This document shows, one piece after another, positions 21,605-32,219 of a stretch of DNA of 64,000 nt (positions within the stretch are counted from its first letter, which is position 1; the number at the start of each line of letters is the position of its first letter). Location: the NCBI RefSeq assembly GCF_002286965.1, contig NZ_NSKD01000003.1, forward strand, positions 372,001 to 436,000, in the 5' to 3' direction. The translations under genes were made by a program, and so were the position numbers. Source of the DNA: Halovibrio salipaludis (lineage in GTDB: Bacteria > Pseudomonadota > Gammaproteobacteria > Pseudomonadales > Oleiphilaceae). Under the pieces are notes generated by a model that was not told where the DNA came from, ran no database searches, and worked only from the letters and a program-made list of their open reading frames with translations.

Positions 21605-23398
21605 TTATCCCAGAGTCAGAAGTTCGTCGCCAACGGCCACGCTGTCGCCGACCTTGACGGTAACGGAGCCGACCGTGCCGGAACGATCCGCCTTCACCTC
21701 GGTCTCCATCTTCATGGCCTCGAGAATGATCAGCACATCGCCTTCATTGACCTGTTGGCCGGGGCTCACATGAACCTTGAAGATGTTGCCGGCCAGCGGC
21801 GCGGAAACCGGTTCACCCCCACCCGCGGGCGCTGGCGCCTGGCCTCCTCCGGCCGGAGCCTGGGGCTGGCCACCGCCCTGCGCGGGCTGGATGTTGGTGA
21901 TGTCGCCACCGTCGGCAACCTCCACCACGTAGGACTGCCCCTCCACCGTGACCGTATAGGTCTCGGGCTCGCCGGGCGCAGCCGGTCTGGTGGCTTCCTC
22001 GCCAGTCGGTACCGGTTCAAAGGCGTCCGGGTTACCACGATTCTCCAGGAACTTAAGACCAATCTGCGGGAAAAGCGCATAGGTCAGGACATCATCCACC
22101 TCGTTCTCAGCGATGGTGAAGCCCTTGTCCTTCGCTTCCTGGCGGAGCTCGTCGGTGAGACGCTCCATTTCGGGCTCGATCAGGTCGGCCGGACGGCAGG
22201 TGATCGGTTCGCCACCTTCCAGCACCTTCTGCTGCAGCTCCTTGTTGCAGTCCGCCGGGGCGGCGCCGTATTCACCCTTGAGCACGGCGGAGGTTTCCTT
22301 GGAAATCGACTTGTAGCGCTCGCCGGTCAGCACGTTCAGCACCGCCTGGGTGCCTACGATCTGGGAGGTCGGCGTGACCAGCGGAATATAGCCCAGGTCC
22401 TCGCGCACACGCGGGATCTCGGCCAGCAGCTCGTCCATCTTGTCGCTGGCGTTCTGCTCCTTCAGCTGACCTTCCATGTTGGTGAGCATGCCACCCGGCA
22501 CCTGGGCCACAAGGATGCGGGAATCCACACCCCGCAGCGACCCCTCAAACTTGGCGTACTTCTTGCGGACTTCGCGGAAGTACTTGGCGATTTCCTCGAG
22601 TTTCTCGATATCCAGACCGGTATCCCGCCCGGTATCCTGCATGATCGCCACAACCGATTCCGTGGGCGAATGGCCGTAGGTCATGCTCATGGAGGAAATG
22701 GCGGTGTCCACCCGGTCAACACCCGCCTCGGCCGCCTTGATGATGCTGGCGGTGGACATGCCGGTGGTGGCATGGGAATGGAACTGGATGGGGATATCGA
22801 GTTCCTTCTTGAGGCGACTCACCAGGTCGTAACAGACATAGGGCTTCATGAGCCCGGCCATATCCTTGATCGCAAGGGAATCCGCGCCCATGGACTCGAT
22901 CTTCTTGGCCAGATCCACCCACATCTCAATGGTGTGGACCGGGCTTACGGTGTAGGAGATGGTGCCCTGGGCGTGCTTACCGGTCTCTTTTGTGGCCTGG
23001 ATGGCGGTTTCCAGGTTGCGCGGATCGTTCATGGCATCAAAAATCCGGAACACATCCACGCCATTATCGGAAGCCCGCTCCACGAAGCGGCGCACCACAT
23101 CGTCGGCGTAGTGGCGGTAGCCCAGCAGGTTCTGGCCGCGCAGCAGCATCTGCTGGCGGGTATTGGGCATGGCCTTTTTCAGCTCCCGGATCCGCTCCCA
23201 GGGGTCCTCGCCCAGATAGCGGATGCAGGAATCAAAGGTGGCCCCGCCCCAGGACTCGACCGACCAGAAACCGACCTGATCAAGCTTTTCGGCAATCGGC
23301 AGCATGTCGTCCAGTCGCATGCGGGTTGCGAACAGGGACTGGTGCGCGTCACGCAGCACCAGATCCGTGATCCCCAGGGGTTGCTTGCTGTCTGTCAT
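21605..23398 (-). CDS. oadA: Oxaloacetate decarboxylase alpha subunit (biotin-containing)
   Basis: 597 residues. The N-terminal carboxyltransferase TIM barrel (about 5-270) has [16 protein letters not shown], the metal-site DMAGL and HSHATTGMS. The conserved middle domain (about 270-465) is followed by a Pro/Ala/Gly-rich linker near 495-525 ([16 protein letters not shown]). A biotinyl domain ends the chain with the attachment lysine Lys563 in [10 protein letters not shown]. It moves CO2 from oxaloacetate onto biotin at the inner face of the membrane. It is related to PycB, but the oadB and oadG genes on either side favour the sodium pump. Confidence 0.95.
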   Translation of the reverse strand: MTDSKQPLGITDLVLRDAHQSLFATRMRLDDMLPIAEKLDQVGFWSVESWGGATFDSCIRYLGEDPWERIRELKKAMPNTRQQMLLRGQNLLGYRHYADDVVRRFVERASDNGVDVFRIFDAMNDPRNLETAIQATKETGKHAQGTISYTVSPVHTIEMWVDLAKKIESMGADSLAIKDMAGLMKPYVCYDLVSRLKKELDIPIQFHSHATTGMSTASIIKAAEAGVDRVDTAISSMSMTYGHSPTESVVAIMQDTGRDTGLDIEKLEEIAKYFREVRKKYAKFEGSLRGVDSRILVAQVPGGMLTNMEGQLKEQNASDKMDELLAEIPRVREDLGYIPLVTPTSQIVGTQAVLNVLTGERYKSISKETSAVLKGEYGAAPADCNKELQQKVLEGGEPITCRPADLIEPEMERLTDELRQEAKDKGFTIAENEVDDVLTYALFPQIGLKFLENRGNPDAFEPVPTGEEATRPAAPGEPETYTVTVEGQSYVVEVADGGDITNIQPAQGGGQPQAPAGGGQAPAPAGGGEPVSAPLAGNIFKVHVSPGQQVNEGDVLIILEAMKMETEVKADRSGTVGSVTVKVGDSVAVGDELLTLG

Positions 23399-23455
23399 CG
23401 TTCTGACCTTTTTTATCTCGTGTAGGGTTCCCGGCCGCGCCTCTGGCGCGGCGAG

Positions 23456-23701
23456 TCATTGCCGGCGACGAGCCCGGTGCCTGGCAACGGCTTCGGAAAT
23501 AACCGCCTTGAGTTTCGGGTCCTGCATGGCACCCGCCTCACCCTGGGCCCCACCCCGGGGGCGAGGTGGCTCCGGAGGCGCGATACGCCCCGCGATACGG
23601 GACATCAGCATGGTGACGCACACCAGAATGACCAGAAAGGAAAACACGAACCCCATGCCGACCAGCATCAGGTCCAGAGCCCCCTGCATCACTTCATCCA
23701 T
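23456..23701 (-). CDS. oadG: Oxaloacetate decarboxylase gamma subunit
   Basis: 81 residues. A single membrane segment (about 12-35, LMLVGMGFVFSFLVILVCVT) and a polar tail match OadG, which holds the alpha and beta subunits together. The proline/arginine-rich linker (PPEPPRPRGG) and the C-terminal helix ending in basic residues fit the family. The ATG at 23701 has AAGGTGAT at a good distance; a GTG 3 codons upstream lies inside that site. It is the first gene of oadGAB. Confidence 0.88.
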   Translation of the reverse strand: MDEVMQGALDLMLVGMGFVFSFLVILVCVTMLMSRIAGRIAPPEPPRPRGGAQGEAGAMQDPKLKAVISEAVARHRARRRQ

Positions 23702-24028
23702 GGAAATCACCTTTCAAGCGGGATTTGTTGGTTGCGAAACCGACTCACGGACTTCGCAAAATCTGCCACAATTTACAGTTTCTCGCTCCGGCGGGCAATG
23801 AAAAACCCCCTCGCCCAGCCACAGCGCCGCGTTTTATACCCACAAATTCAGATGATTGCAAGCTAAGGATTGATAAAAAGCAAGTCGTTCCAGCCAAGGC
23901 GGACCGGAAGGGAAGATGGCAGGCGTATGACAGTCAGGAAATACAAAAGAGCGCTCTCACCGCCCAGCAATACGTTACTGCCCAGTCTGGCTGAACAGGT
24001 GCTGATGCTGCATGGCAGAGGTTTGAAT
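23702..24028. other. Intergenic region upstream of oadGAB
   Basis: About 330 nt without a convincing gene. It must hold the oadGAB promoter and the 3' end of the tRNA transcript, both on the minus strand. The palindrome AGAGCGCTCT followed by TTTTG on the minus strand (near 23948-23962) is the only terminator-like site. No clear -35/-10 pair was found. The stretch is noticeably richer in A and T than its neighbours. Confidence 0.5.
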
Positions 24029-24105
24029 TGGTGCGGCTGGGAGGATTCGAACCCCCGACCCCGTGGTTCGTAGCCACGTGCTCTATCCAGCTGAGCTACA
24101 GCCGC
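24029..24105 (-). tRNA. tRNA-Arg (ACG), copy 1
   Basis: A 77-nt cloverleaf. Acceptor GCGGCTG pairs with CAGCCGC, anticodon stem CGTGG/CCACG encloses CTACGAA with anticodon ACG, discriminator A, CCA encoded. The T-stem GGGGG/CCTCC contains one G-T wobble. It differs from copy 2 by a compensated acceptor pair and the T-stem base. Confidence 0.97.
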
Positions 24106-24130
24106 TTATACAGGCGTGTTTTCTGAGAAA

Positions 24131-24155
24131 GGCTGATACCGCTCTGGTATCAGCC
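24131..24155 (-). terminator. Perfect 10-bp hairpin between the two tRNA-Arg genes
   Basis: GGCTGATACC-GCTCT-GGTATCAGCC. On the minus strand it starts 8 nt after the CCA end of copy 2 and is followed by CTTTCTC. It could be a partial terminator or a processing signal for a tRNA precursor. Confidence 0.5.
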
Positions 24156-24162
24156 CTGAATC

Positions 24163-24239
24163 TGGTGCGGCCGGGAGGATTCGAACCTCCGACCCCGTGG
24201 TTCGTAGCCACGTGCTCTATCCAGCTGAGCTACGGCCGC
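24163..24239 (-). tRNA. tRNA-Arg (ACG), copy 2
   Basis: A 77-nt cloverleaf. Acceptor GCGGCCG/CGGCCGC, anticodon loop CTACGAA with anticodon ACG, T-arm GGAGG-TTCGAAT-CCTCC fully paired, discriminator A and encoded CCA. The A of the anticodon is expected to be deaminated to inosine by TadA. Six nt separate it from tRNA-Ser. Confidence 0.97.
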
Positions 24240-24243
24240 AGAT

Positions 24244-24336
<93 letters not shown>

Positions 24337-24423
24337 GTTGGAACGCGGCGTATACTACCACATGTGACGCGTTTTCATAGGGTTGACGCGAAAATTCATG
24401 GCAGCCGCCGCACAGGACCGGAT

Positions 24424-24615
24424 TCACTCGCGTTCCGGCTCGTCCTCGTCCTGCTCCTGCTGGATGCGCTGATAGATCTCTTCCCGGTGCACGGCCACTT
24501 CCTTCGGCGCATTCACGCCAATACGCACCTGGTTTCCCTTGACGCCGAGAACGGTCACAGTCACCTCATCACCGACCATGAGTGTCTCGCCGACGCGACG
24601 TGTCAGAATCAGCAT
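24424..24615 (-). CDS. csrA: Carbon storage regulator CsrA
   Basis: 63 residues. A dimeric RNA-binding protein that blocks translation or alters decay of mRNAs with GGA motifs. [24 protein letters not shown] and [20 protein letters not shown] are intact, including the basic Arg44-type residue in the last strand (VHREE). The tail is unusually acidic (QDEDEPERE). The ribosome site AAGGAG carries a GGA, which suits self-control as known in E. coli. The order alaS-lysC-csrA-tRNA is widely conserved. Confidence 0.97.
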   Translation of the reverse strand: MLILTRRVGETLMVGDEVTVTVLGVKGNQVRIGVNAPKEVAVHREEIYQRIQQEQDEDEPERE

Positions 24616-24774
24616 TTCCCAAACTCCTTGTTCCGTTTTAACCGCTTTCCGGTTATACGCCCCACAGCCCCTTCCGGCTCAGTCGCGAGACGCTCCCCCG
24701 TGTCGTTTTCAGTTCGGCTTCCTAATTATTGGAGCCTACACGCGTTTTCGCCAGTCATGTTTTGTTATGATTAT

Positions 24775-26013
24775 TCAGCTTTCTTCCCGGATTTCAGCCT
24801 CTTCAAGACCGAATGCGCTGTGCAGCGTACGCACTGCCAGCTCCAGGTATTTCTCATTGATCACCACCGAAATCTTGATTTCGGAAGTCGAGATCATCTG
24901 GATATTGATGCCTTCGGCGGAAAGCGCATCGAACATCCGTGAGGCAACACCCGCATGGGAGCGCATACCCACGCCCACAATGGATACCTTGGCAATGTGC
25001 TCGTCGCCCTGTACAGCCTGTACGTCCAGGTCACGCCCGAGGTTCTCCAGAAGTTCCAGAGACTGCCTGTAGTCATTGCGGTGCACGGTGAAGGTGAAGT
25101 CGGTGCGGTTATCCGAGCCGACGTTCTGGACGATCATATCCACTTCAATACCCGCGTCACTGACCGGCTTGAGAATCCTCGAGGCGCAACCGGGGACGTC
25201 GGCCACGCCCACCACCGTCAGCTTGGCTTCATCGCGGTTGAATGCGATGCCCGAGACCACTGGCTTTTCCATATCGTCCTCATCGTCAAAGGTGATCAGG
25301 GTTCCGGGGCCTTCCCTGAAGCTGGAAAGCACCCTCACGGGTACGTTGTACTTGCCGGCGAATTCCACCGATCGGATCTGCAGCACCTTGGAGCCCAGGC
25401 TGGCCATCTCGAGCATCTCCTCGAAGGTGATGGTCTCGAGCCGGCGGGCGCCGTCCACGATCCGCGGATCCGTAGTGTAGACGCCGTCCACATCGGTGTA
25501 GATATGGCACTCGTCAGCCTTGAGCGCCGCCGCCAGGGCCACGGCCGTGGTGTCCGAACCGCCACGGCCAAGCGTGGTGATGTGGCCTTCCTCGTCCATA
25601 CCCTGGAAACCGGCCACAACCACCACGCGCCCGGCGTCCAGATCGCCGCGCATGTTGTGCTCGTCGATGTCCTGGATACGGGCTTTGGTGTGGGAACTGT
25701 CCGTGGTGATGCGGACCTGGCCGCCGGTATAGGAGCGCGCATCCACGCCCCGCTTGAGCAGCGCCATGCTCAGGAGCGCAATGGTCACCTGCTCGCCGGT
25801 GGAAACCAGGACGTCCATCTCACGCGGATCCGGATCGTCCATCACCTGGTTGGCAAGATCGATCAGCCGATTGGTCTCACCACTCATGGCCGAGACCACG
25901 ACCACCACATCGTCTCCGCTCTCACGGGCCGCCTGGAGCTGATCCGCAACCGCCTCGATCCGGTCAACCGAACCCACGGAGGTGCCGCCGAATTTCTTTA
26001 CGTACAACGCCAT
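24775..26013 (-). CDS. lysC: Aspartate kinase
   Basis: 412 residues, the monofunctional enzyme that phosphorylates aspartate in the lysine/threonine/methionine pathway. The kinase domain starts [10 protein letters not shown] (about 5-14) and includes [16 protein letters not shown] and [15 protein letters not shown]. Two ACT domains follow from about residue 265 ([18 protein letters not shown] and [20 protein letters not shown]), so feedback by lysine and/or threonine is likely. It lies 112 nt after alaS. Confidence 0.97.
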   Translation of the reverse strand: MALYVKKFGGTSVGSVDRIEAVADQLQAARESGDDVVVVVSAMSGETNRLIDLANQVMDDPDPREMDVLVSTGEQVTIALLSMALLKRGVDARSYTGGQVRITTDSSHTKARIQDIDEHNMRGDLDAGRVVVVAGFQGMDEEGHITTLGRGGSDTTAVALAAALKADECHIYTDVDGVYTTDPRIVDGARRLETITFEEMLEMASLGSKVLQIRSVEFAGKYNVPVRVLSSFREGPGTLITFDDEDDMEKPVVSGIAFNRDEAKLTVVGVADVPGCASRILKPVSDAGIEVDMIVQNVGSDNRTDFTFTVHRNDYRQSLELLENLGRDLDVQAVQGDEHIAKVSIVGVGMRSHAGVASRMFDALSAEGINIQMISTSEIKISVVINEKYLELAVRTLHSAFGLEEAEIREES

Positions 26014-26125
26014 GCGTGCGTATTCCTTGTCCGTACGGATTAAATGAATCCCGGTTCACTGCTAGCGCCGGACGAATTATAGCCCTGTTTGGCCAGCTGT
26101 ACAGGTAGGGATAGCCCTTAGACCC

Positions 26126-28756
<2,631 letters not shown>

Positions 28757-28947
28757 AGCGGACTCGGACCCGTTCTCTTGGTGGTGAGGATTGCATTGAT
28801 TCTGAAGGCAACACTCTAACACAGCCGCAAAAAGCCGGGGAACGCGCCATGCGGGGAGCACGTCACGCCTCTGGCAATGGGCCATCTCGCGGCGCCGGCC
28901 CTGAGCCGGTACAATAGTGGCCACTTCCCGCAATAACCGTGCGCCTG

Positions 28948-29454
28948 ATGAACAGCGAACCCGCGACCTCCGACACACACACGCCGGCCCCGCTCTGGCG
29001 CCGCCTCATTGCCATGCTCTACGACAGCCTGCTGTGCATTGCGCTGGTTTTTGTGGTCACCGCGGTCTACACCGGCCTGCACAAGCTTCTGATCAGCATC
29101 GGCCTTTTCAGCGACCGCTACGCCAGCATGACGGAACCCGGGGGCAGCGTTGGCTACGACCCGGTCCTGACCCTGGTGCTGGTTGCGTGCCTGTGGCTGT
29201 TCTTCGGGGTCTTCTGGCGCCGCGGTGGCCAGACCCTGGGCATGCAGACCTGGCGAATCCGGATCGAGAACACCGACGGATCCGTGATCAGCTGGACCCA
29301 GGCGCTGCTGAGGATCATTGCAGGCGCGCTGAGCTGGGCCACCCTCGGGCTTGGCTGGCTGTGGCAGTGGCTGGATCCACAGCATCGCAGCTGGACGGAC
29401 CGGCTGTCGGGCAGCCGCACGGTGCAGCTGGCGAAAAGGAAGAAACAGCAGTAA
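28948..29454 (+). CDS. RDD family membrane protein
   Basis: 168 residues with three or four hydrophobic segments (about 20-45, 70-95, 115-140). The N-terminal [17 protein letters not shown] and the later [17 protein letters not shown] and [11 protein letters not shown] are the RDD-family marks (Pfam PF06271). The function is uncertain; some RDD proteins affect sodium tolerance. The ATG was preferred to a GTG 9 nt upstream. TACAAT at 28910-28915 may be its -10. It converges on lptG with 6 nt between stops. Confidence 0.85.
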   Translation: MNSEPATSDTHTPAPLWRRLIAMLYDSLLCIALVFVVTAVYTGLHKLLISIGLFSDRYASMTEPGGSVGYDPVLTLVLVACLWLFFGVFWRRGGQTLGMQTWRIRIENTDGSVISWTQALLRIIAGALSWATLGLGWLWQWLDPQHRSWTDRLSGSRTVQLAKRKKQQ

Positions 29455-29460
29455 CCAGCG

Positions 29461-30519
29461 TCACCCGGCCCGGCGCAGCAGCACCACCCCGATGGTCCCG
29501 GCAATCGCAATGGGCACGATGGTGGCCAGGGCGGGGCTGAAGCCATACACCAGGCTCATGGGCCCCAGCAGGTCCTGGGTGTACTTGAAGCCGAGCCCGG
29601 CCAGCAGCCCACAGAAGATCCGGAAGCCCATGGTGACCGAGCGCAGCGGCCCGAACACGAAGGAAATGGCGAGCAGGACCATGGCGGCGGTCCCCAGCGG
29701 CTGCAGGGTCTTCTTCCAGAACGCCAGCCAGTAGTCGCTGGCATTCAGCCCCTGGCTCTCCATATAGGTGGCATAGGTATAGAGGCCACTGATCGCGAGC
29801 CGGTCCGGCCTCACTGTCAGCACGCTGAGCACATCCGGTGACAGGCCATTCTCCCAGCGGAACGTCTCCTGCTTCTCTGTGCTCACGGACTGCTCCCGGA
29901 TCCGGGAGTGGCTCACATCGTGCAGCTGCCAGTAATCGCCCTGATACTCCCCGCGTTCGGCATAGAGCGCCTCCTCCAGCCACTCACCCTCGCCGAAACG
30001 GAACAGGGAAACACCATGGAGTTCGCCATTGGGCAGCACCGTATTGAAGTGCATGAAGACATCGTCCTCCCGGTGCCAGAACCCATGGGTTGCCGCTGCC
30101 TGCCCCCCGTGACGGGCCACCGCCTTGTTGCTCTGGGCGGCCTGCTCGGCAGGAGGCGCCACGAAATCGCCGATCACCAGGCTGACCAGCACCACCACCA
30201 GCGCCGGCTTCATGGCGGACCATGCGATACGCCCCAGCGAGACGCCAGCCGCCCGGACCACCACCAGCTCCGAGTTGTTGGCAAGCTGGCCCAGCCCCAC
30301 CAGGGCCCCCATGAAAGCCGCCAGCGGCAGGAACTCATAGATCCGCCTGGGCAGGGTATAGAGCATGAACAGGAAGGCTTCCCAGGCCTGGTAATCGTTG
30401 GTCGTATCCTCGAGTTCCGCGATGTAGGCGAACACGAAATCCAGTGCCTGGACCACCAGCAGCACCAGCAGGATGGAAGCCGCCACCACCCGCATGACGT
30501 AGCCATCAATCAGACGCAT
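29461..30519 (-). CDS. lptG: LPS export ABC transporter permease LptG
   Basis: 352 residues. With LptF it forms the membrane part of the LptB2FG machine that pulls LPS out of the inner membrane. Membrane helices lie at the N-terminus (about 12-35, 60-80, 100-120) and the C-terminus (last 90 residues), around a periplasmic jelly-roll. FLPLAAFMGALVGLGQLANNSELVVVRAAGVS is the coupling-helix region. The start is the ATG of MRLIDGYVMRVVA, which overlaps the lptF end by 14 nt; an upstream open frame over lptF is not coding. Confidence 0.96.
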   Translation of the reverse strand: MRLIDGYVMRVVAASILLVLLVVQALDFVFAYIAELEDTTNDYQAWEAFLFMLYTLPRRIYEFLPLAAFMGALVGLGQLANNSELVVVRAAGVSLGRIAWSAMKPALVVVLVSLVIGDFVAPPAEQAAQSNKAVARHGGQAAATHGFWHREDDVFMHFNTVLPNGELHGVSLFRFGEGEWLEEALYAERGEYQGDYWQLHDVSHSRIREQSVSTEKQETFRWENGLSPDVLSVLTVRPDRLAISGLYTYATYMESQGLNASDYWLAFWKKTLQPLGTAAMVLLAISFVFGPLRSVTMGFRIFCGLLAGLGFKYTQDLLGPMSLVYGFSPALATIVPIAIAGTIGVVLLRRAG

Positions 30520-31603
30520 GACGCACCCCCGCAGCCCTGCGCAGCCGCATCGCCGGCCACCCCAGCATTGCCACACCCAGTACCAGATAGGCGCCGTGCA
30601 CAGCCCAGAGCCCCGCCCTCGCGGGCACCTGACCCGAGGCAATGGCATCCCGCCCCAGGATCAGCACGCCCAGGTAGCTGATGAACACCAGAATCCCCGG
30701 CAGCAGATGGAAGAAACGACCCTGGCGGGGATTCACCCGGCTCAGCGGAATGGCGAGCACCGTGATCACCAGAACCAGCAGCGGCAGGGACAGGCGCCAG
30801 TGCACCATGGCCTGATCGGCCCGCGCGTCAGACGCCATAAGCTCGAGCGTGGGCTGGCTTTCACGGGATCCTCCCGAGCTTACGCCGGAAGGTGATTCGA
30901 TCCTGAGCCCGTAATCCTCAAAGGTCATGGCATCAAATTCCGCTCCGCCAGGCCGCCCCTCAAAACGGACGCCCTCGTGCAGCACCAGGAAACGCTCACC
31001 CTCTTCTTCCACGATCTGGGTACCCTCAACCGCCTTCATGAGCGTGAAGCGCCCGTCTTTGCCGCCCTCCGCCATGAACACCCCTTCCAGGGTCTGCTTG
31101 TCATCACTCATGGCCCGGGTATAGGTGACGCGGTCGTTCGACCCCATCTCCTGGAAGCGCCCCGGCGCCAGCATCTCGAAGCCAGTGCGCTGGGCCTGTT
31201 CCGCGAAGATTCTGTCCACCTGCTGGATTCCCGCCGGAGTCAGCCACAGGCTCATGGCTCCCACCAGGCCGGCCACCAGGAGGCCGGGCCCCAGGGTCAG
31301 GAACAGGATCTGGCGCTCGCTCACGCCACAGGCGGTCAGCACCGTCATCTCGCTTTCCTGGTACATGCGGCCGTAGGTCAGCAGGATGCCCAGGAAAAAA
31401 CTCAGCGGCAGGATAAGCTCAAGGAATTCCGGCAGCCGGTAGCCCATGACGATGAAAATGGCGTTGGCCGCGTACTCGCCTTCCGCAGCCGACGCCAGAT
31501 ACTGCAGGAAGCGGCCGCTCATGAAGATAAGCAGCAGCACCAGCGCAACGGCGGTCATGGTGGTCAGGACCTGGCGGCCCAGGTACCGGAAAATGATGAA
31601 CAC
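30506..31603 (-). CDS. lptF: LPS export ABC transporter permease LptF
   Basis: 365 residues with the same YjgP/YjgQ fold as LptG. MFIIFRYLGRQVLTTMTAVAL opens the first helix, and ILLTYGRMYQESEMTVLTACGVSERQ is the cytoplasmic coupling region. A periplasmic domain lies at about 135-265, followed by helices ending near residue 355. It starts with GTG and has only a weak ribosome site. It is divergent from holC. In many gammaproteobacteria pepA lies between these two; here it does not. Confidence 0.96.
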   Translation of the reverse strand: MFIIFRYLGRQVLTTMTAVALVLLLIFMSGRFLQYLASAAEGEYAANAIFIVMGYRLPEFLELILPLSFFLGILLTYGRMYQESEMTVLTACGVSERQILFLTLGPGLLVAGLVGAMSLWLTPAGIQQVDRIFAEQAQRTGFEMLAPGRFQEMGSNDRVTYTRAMSDDKQTLEGVFMAEGGKDGRFTLMKAVEGTQIVEEEGERFLVLHEGVRFEGRPGGAEFDAMTFEDYGLRIESPSGVSSGGSRESQPTLELMASDARADQAMVHWRLSLPLLVLVITVLAIPLSRVNPRQGRFFHLLPGILVFISYLGVLILGRDAIASGQVPARAGLWAVHGAYLVLGVAMLGWPAMRLRRAAGVRHASD

Positions 31604-31690
31604 GGGCAGCCCCAGCGTCTCAATCGCCTGACAGGAAGGGCCATTCTAGATAACCTGTGGCAGCAATGACAGCCAACCCCGGAAGACACC

Positions 31691-32128
31691 ATGAGTCACT
31701 GGTTCCACATCCTCGCCGGCTCCGGCCGTGACGCCCGCCTGCTGCACGCGGCGAGACTGGCGGAAAAAGCCTGGCAGGATGGCGACCGCGTGGCCCTGTT
31801 CTGCGACGACCCGGACACCGCCGAAGCACTGGACGGAATGCTGTGGTCCTTCCGCCCGGAAGCCTTCCTGCCCCATGACCGGCTGCAGAGCAGCGACCAG
31901 CGCCCCACGGCACCCATCGCGGTGCTTGAGTGCGAACCCGCGACCAGTGACTGGGACACACTGATCATCGTGGCAACCAGCCTGCCCGCGACGGCGGACG
32001 GTTTTGCCCGCCTGGCACTGATCGCCAGCAATGACGACGACAGCCTCCAGCATGCCCGCGCCCAGTACCGGCAGCTGCGCGAACTGGGTATCACCCCGCA
32101 GGTCCACGATTTTCGCAAGCCGGACTGA
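31691..32128 (+). CDS. holC: DNA polymerase III subunit chi
   Basis: 145 residues. HolC links the clamp loader to single-strand binding protein at the replication fork. The sequence shows the chi fold pattern: LLHAARLAEKAWQDGDRVALFCDD, the LWSFRPEAFLPHD motif and the end segment AQYRQLRELGITPQVHDF. GGAAG precedes the ATG. It lies upstream of valS in the usual order. Confidence 0.93.
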   Translation: MSHWFHILAGSGRDARLLHAARLAEKAWQDGDRVALFCDDPDTAEALDGMLWSFRPEAFLPHDRLQSSDQRPTAPIAVLECEPATSDWDTLIIVATSLPATADGFARLALIASNDDDSLQHARAQYRQLRELGITPQVHDFRKPD

Positions 32129-32131
32129 CGG

Positions 32132-32160
32132 TTCGCCGGTGACGGGCCACCATGTATAAT
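32132..32160 (+). promoter_or_regulatory. Probable valS promoter
   Basis: A perfect TATAAT at 32155-32160 with TTCGCC 17 nt upstream, in the gap after holC. The -35 is weak. The transcript would have a leader of about 50 nt before the valS ATG. Confidence 0.5.
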
Positions 32161-32219
32161 CGGCGGTCTGTTAACCTTTAGTGCCTCAACCCAAACCAGC
32201 AGACCCGGGCCGAACAAGC

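Noticed and set aside
23780-24060. Small open frames between oadG and the tRNAs
   Set aside because: Unrelated low-information peptides without ribosome sites; some run into the tRNA sequence.
28757-28978. 74-codon N-terminal extension of alaS
   Set aside because: The sequence is not similar to alanyl-tRNA synthetases, and the family start [10 protein letters not shown] is at 28756.
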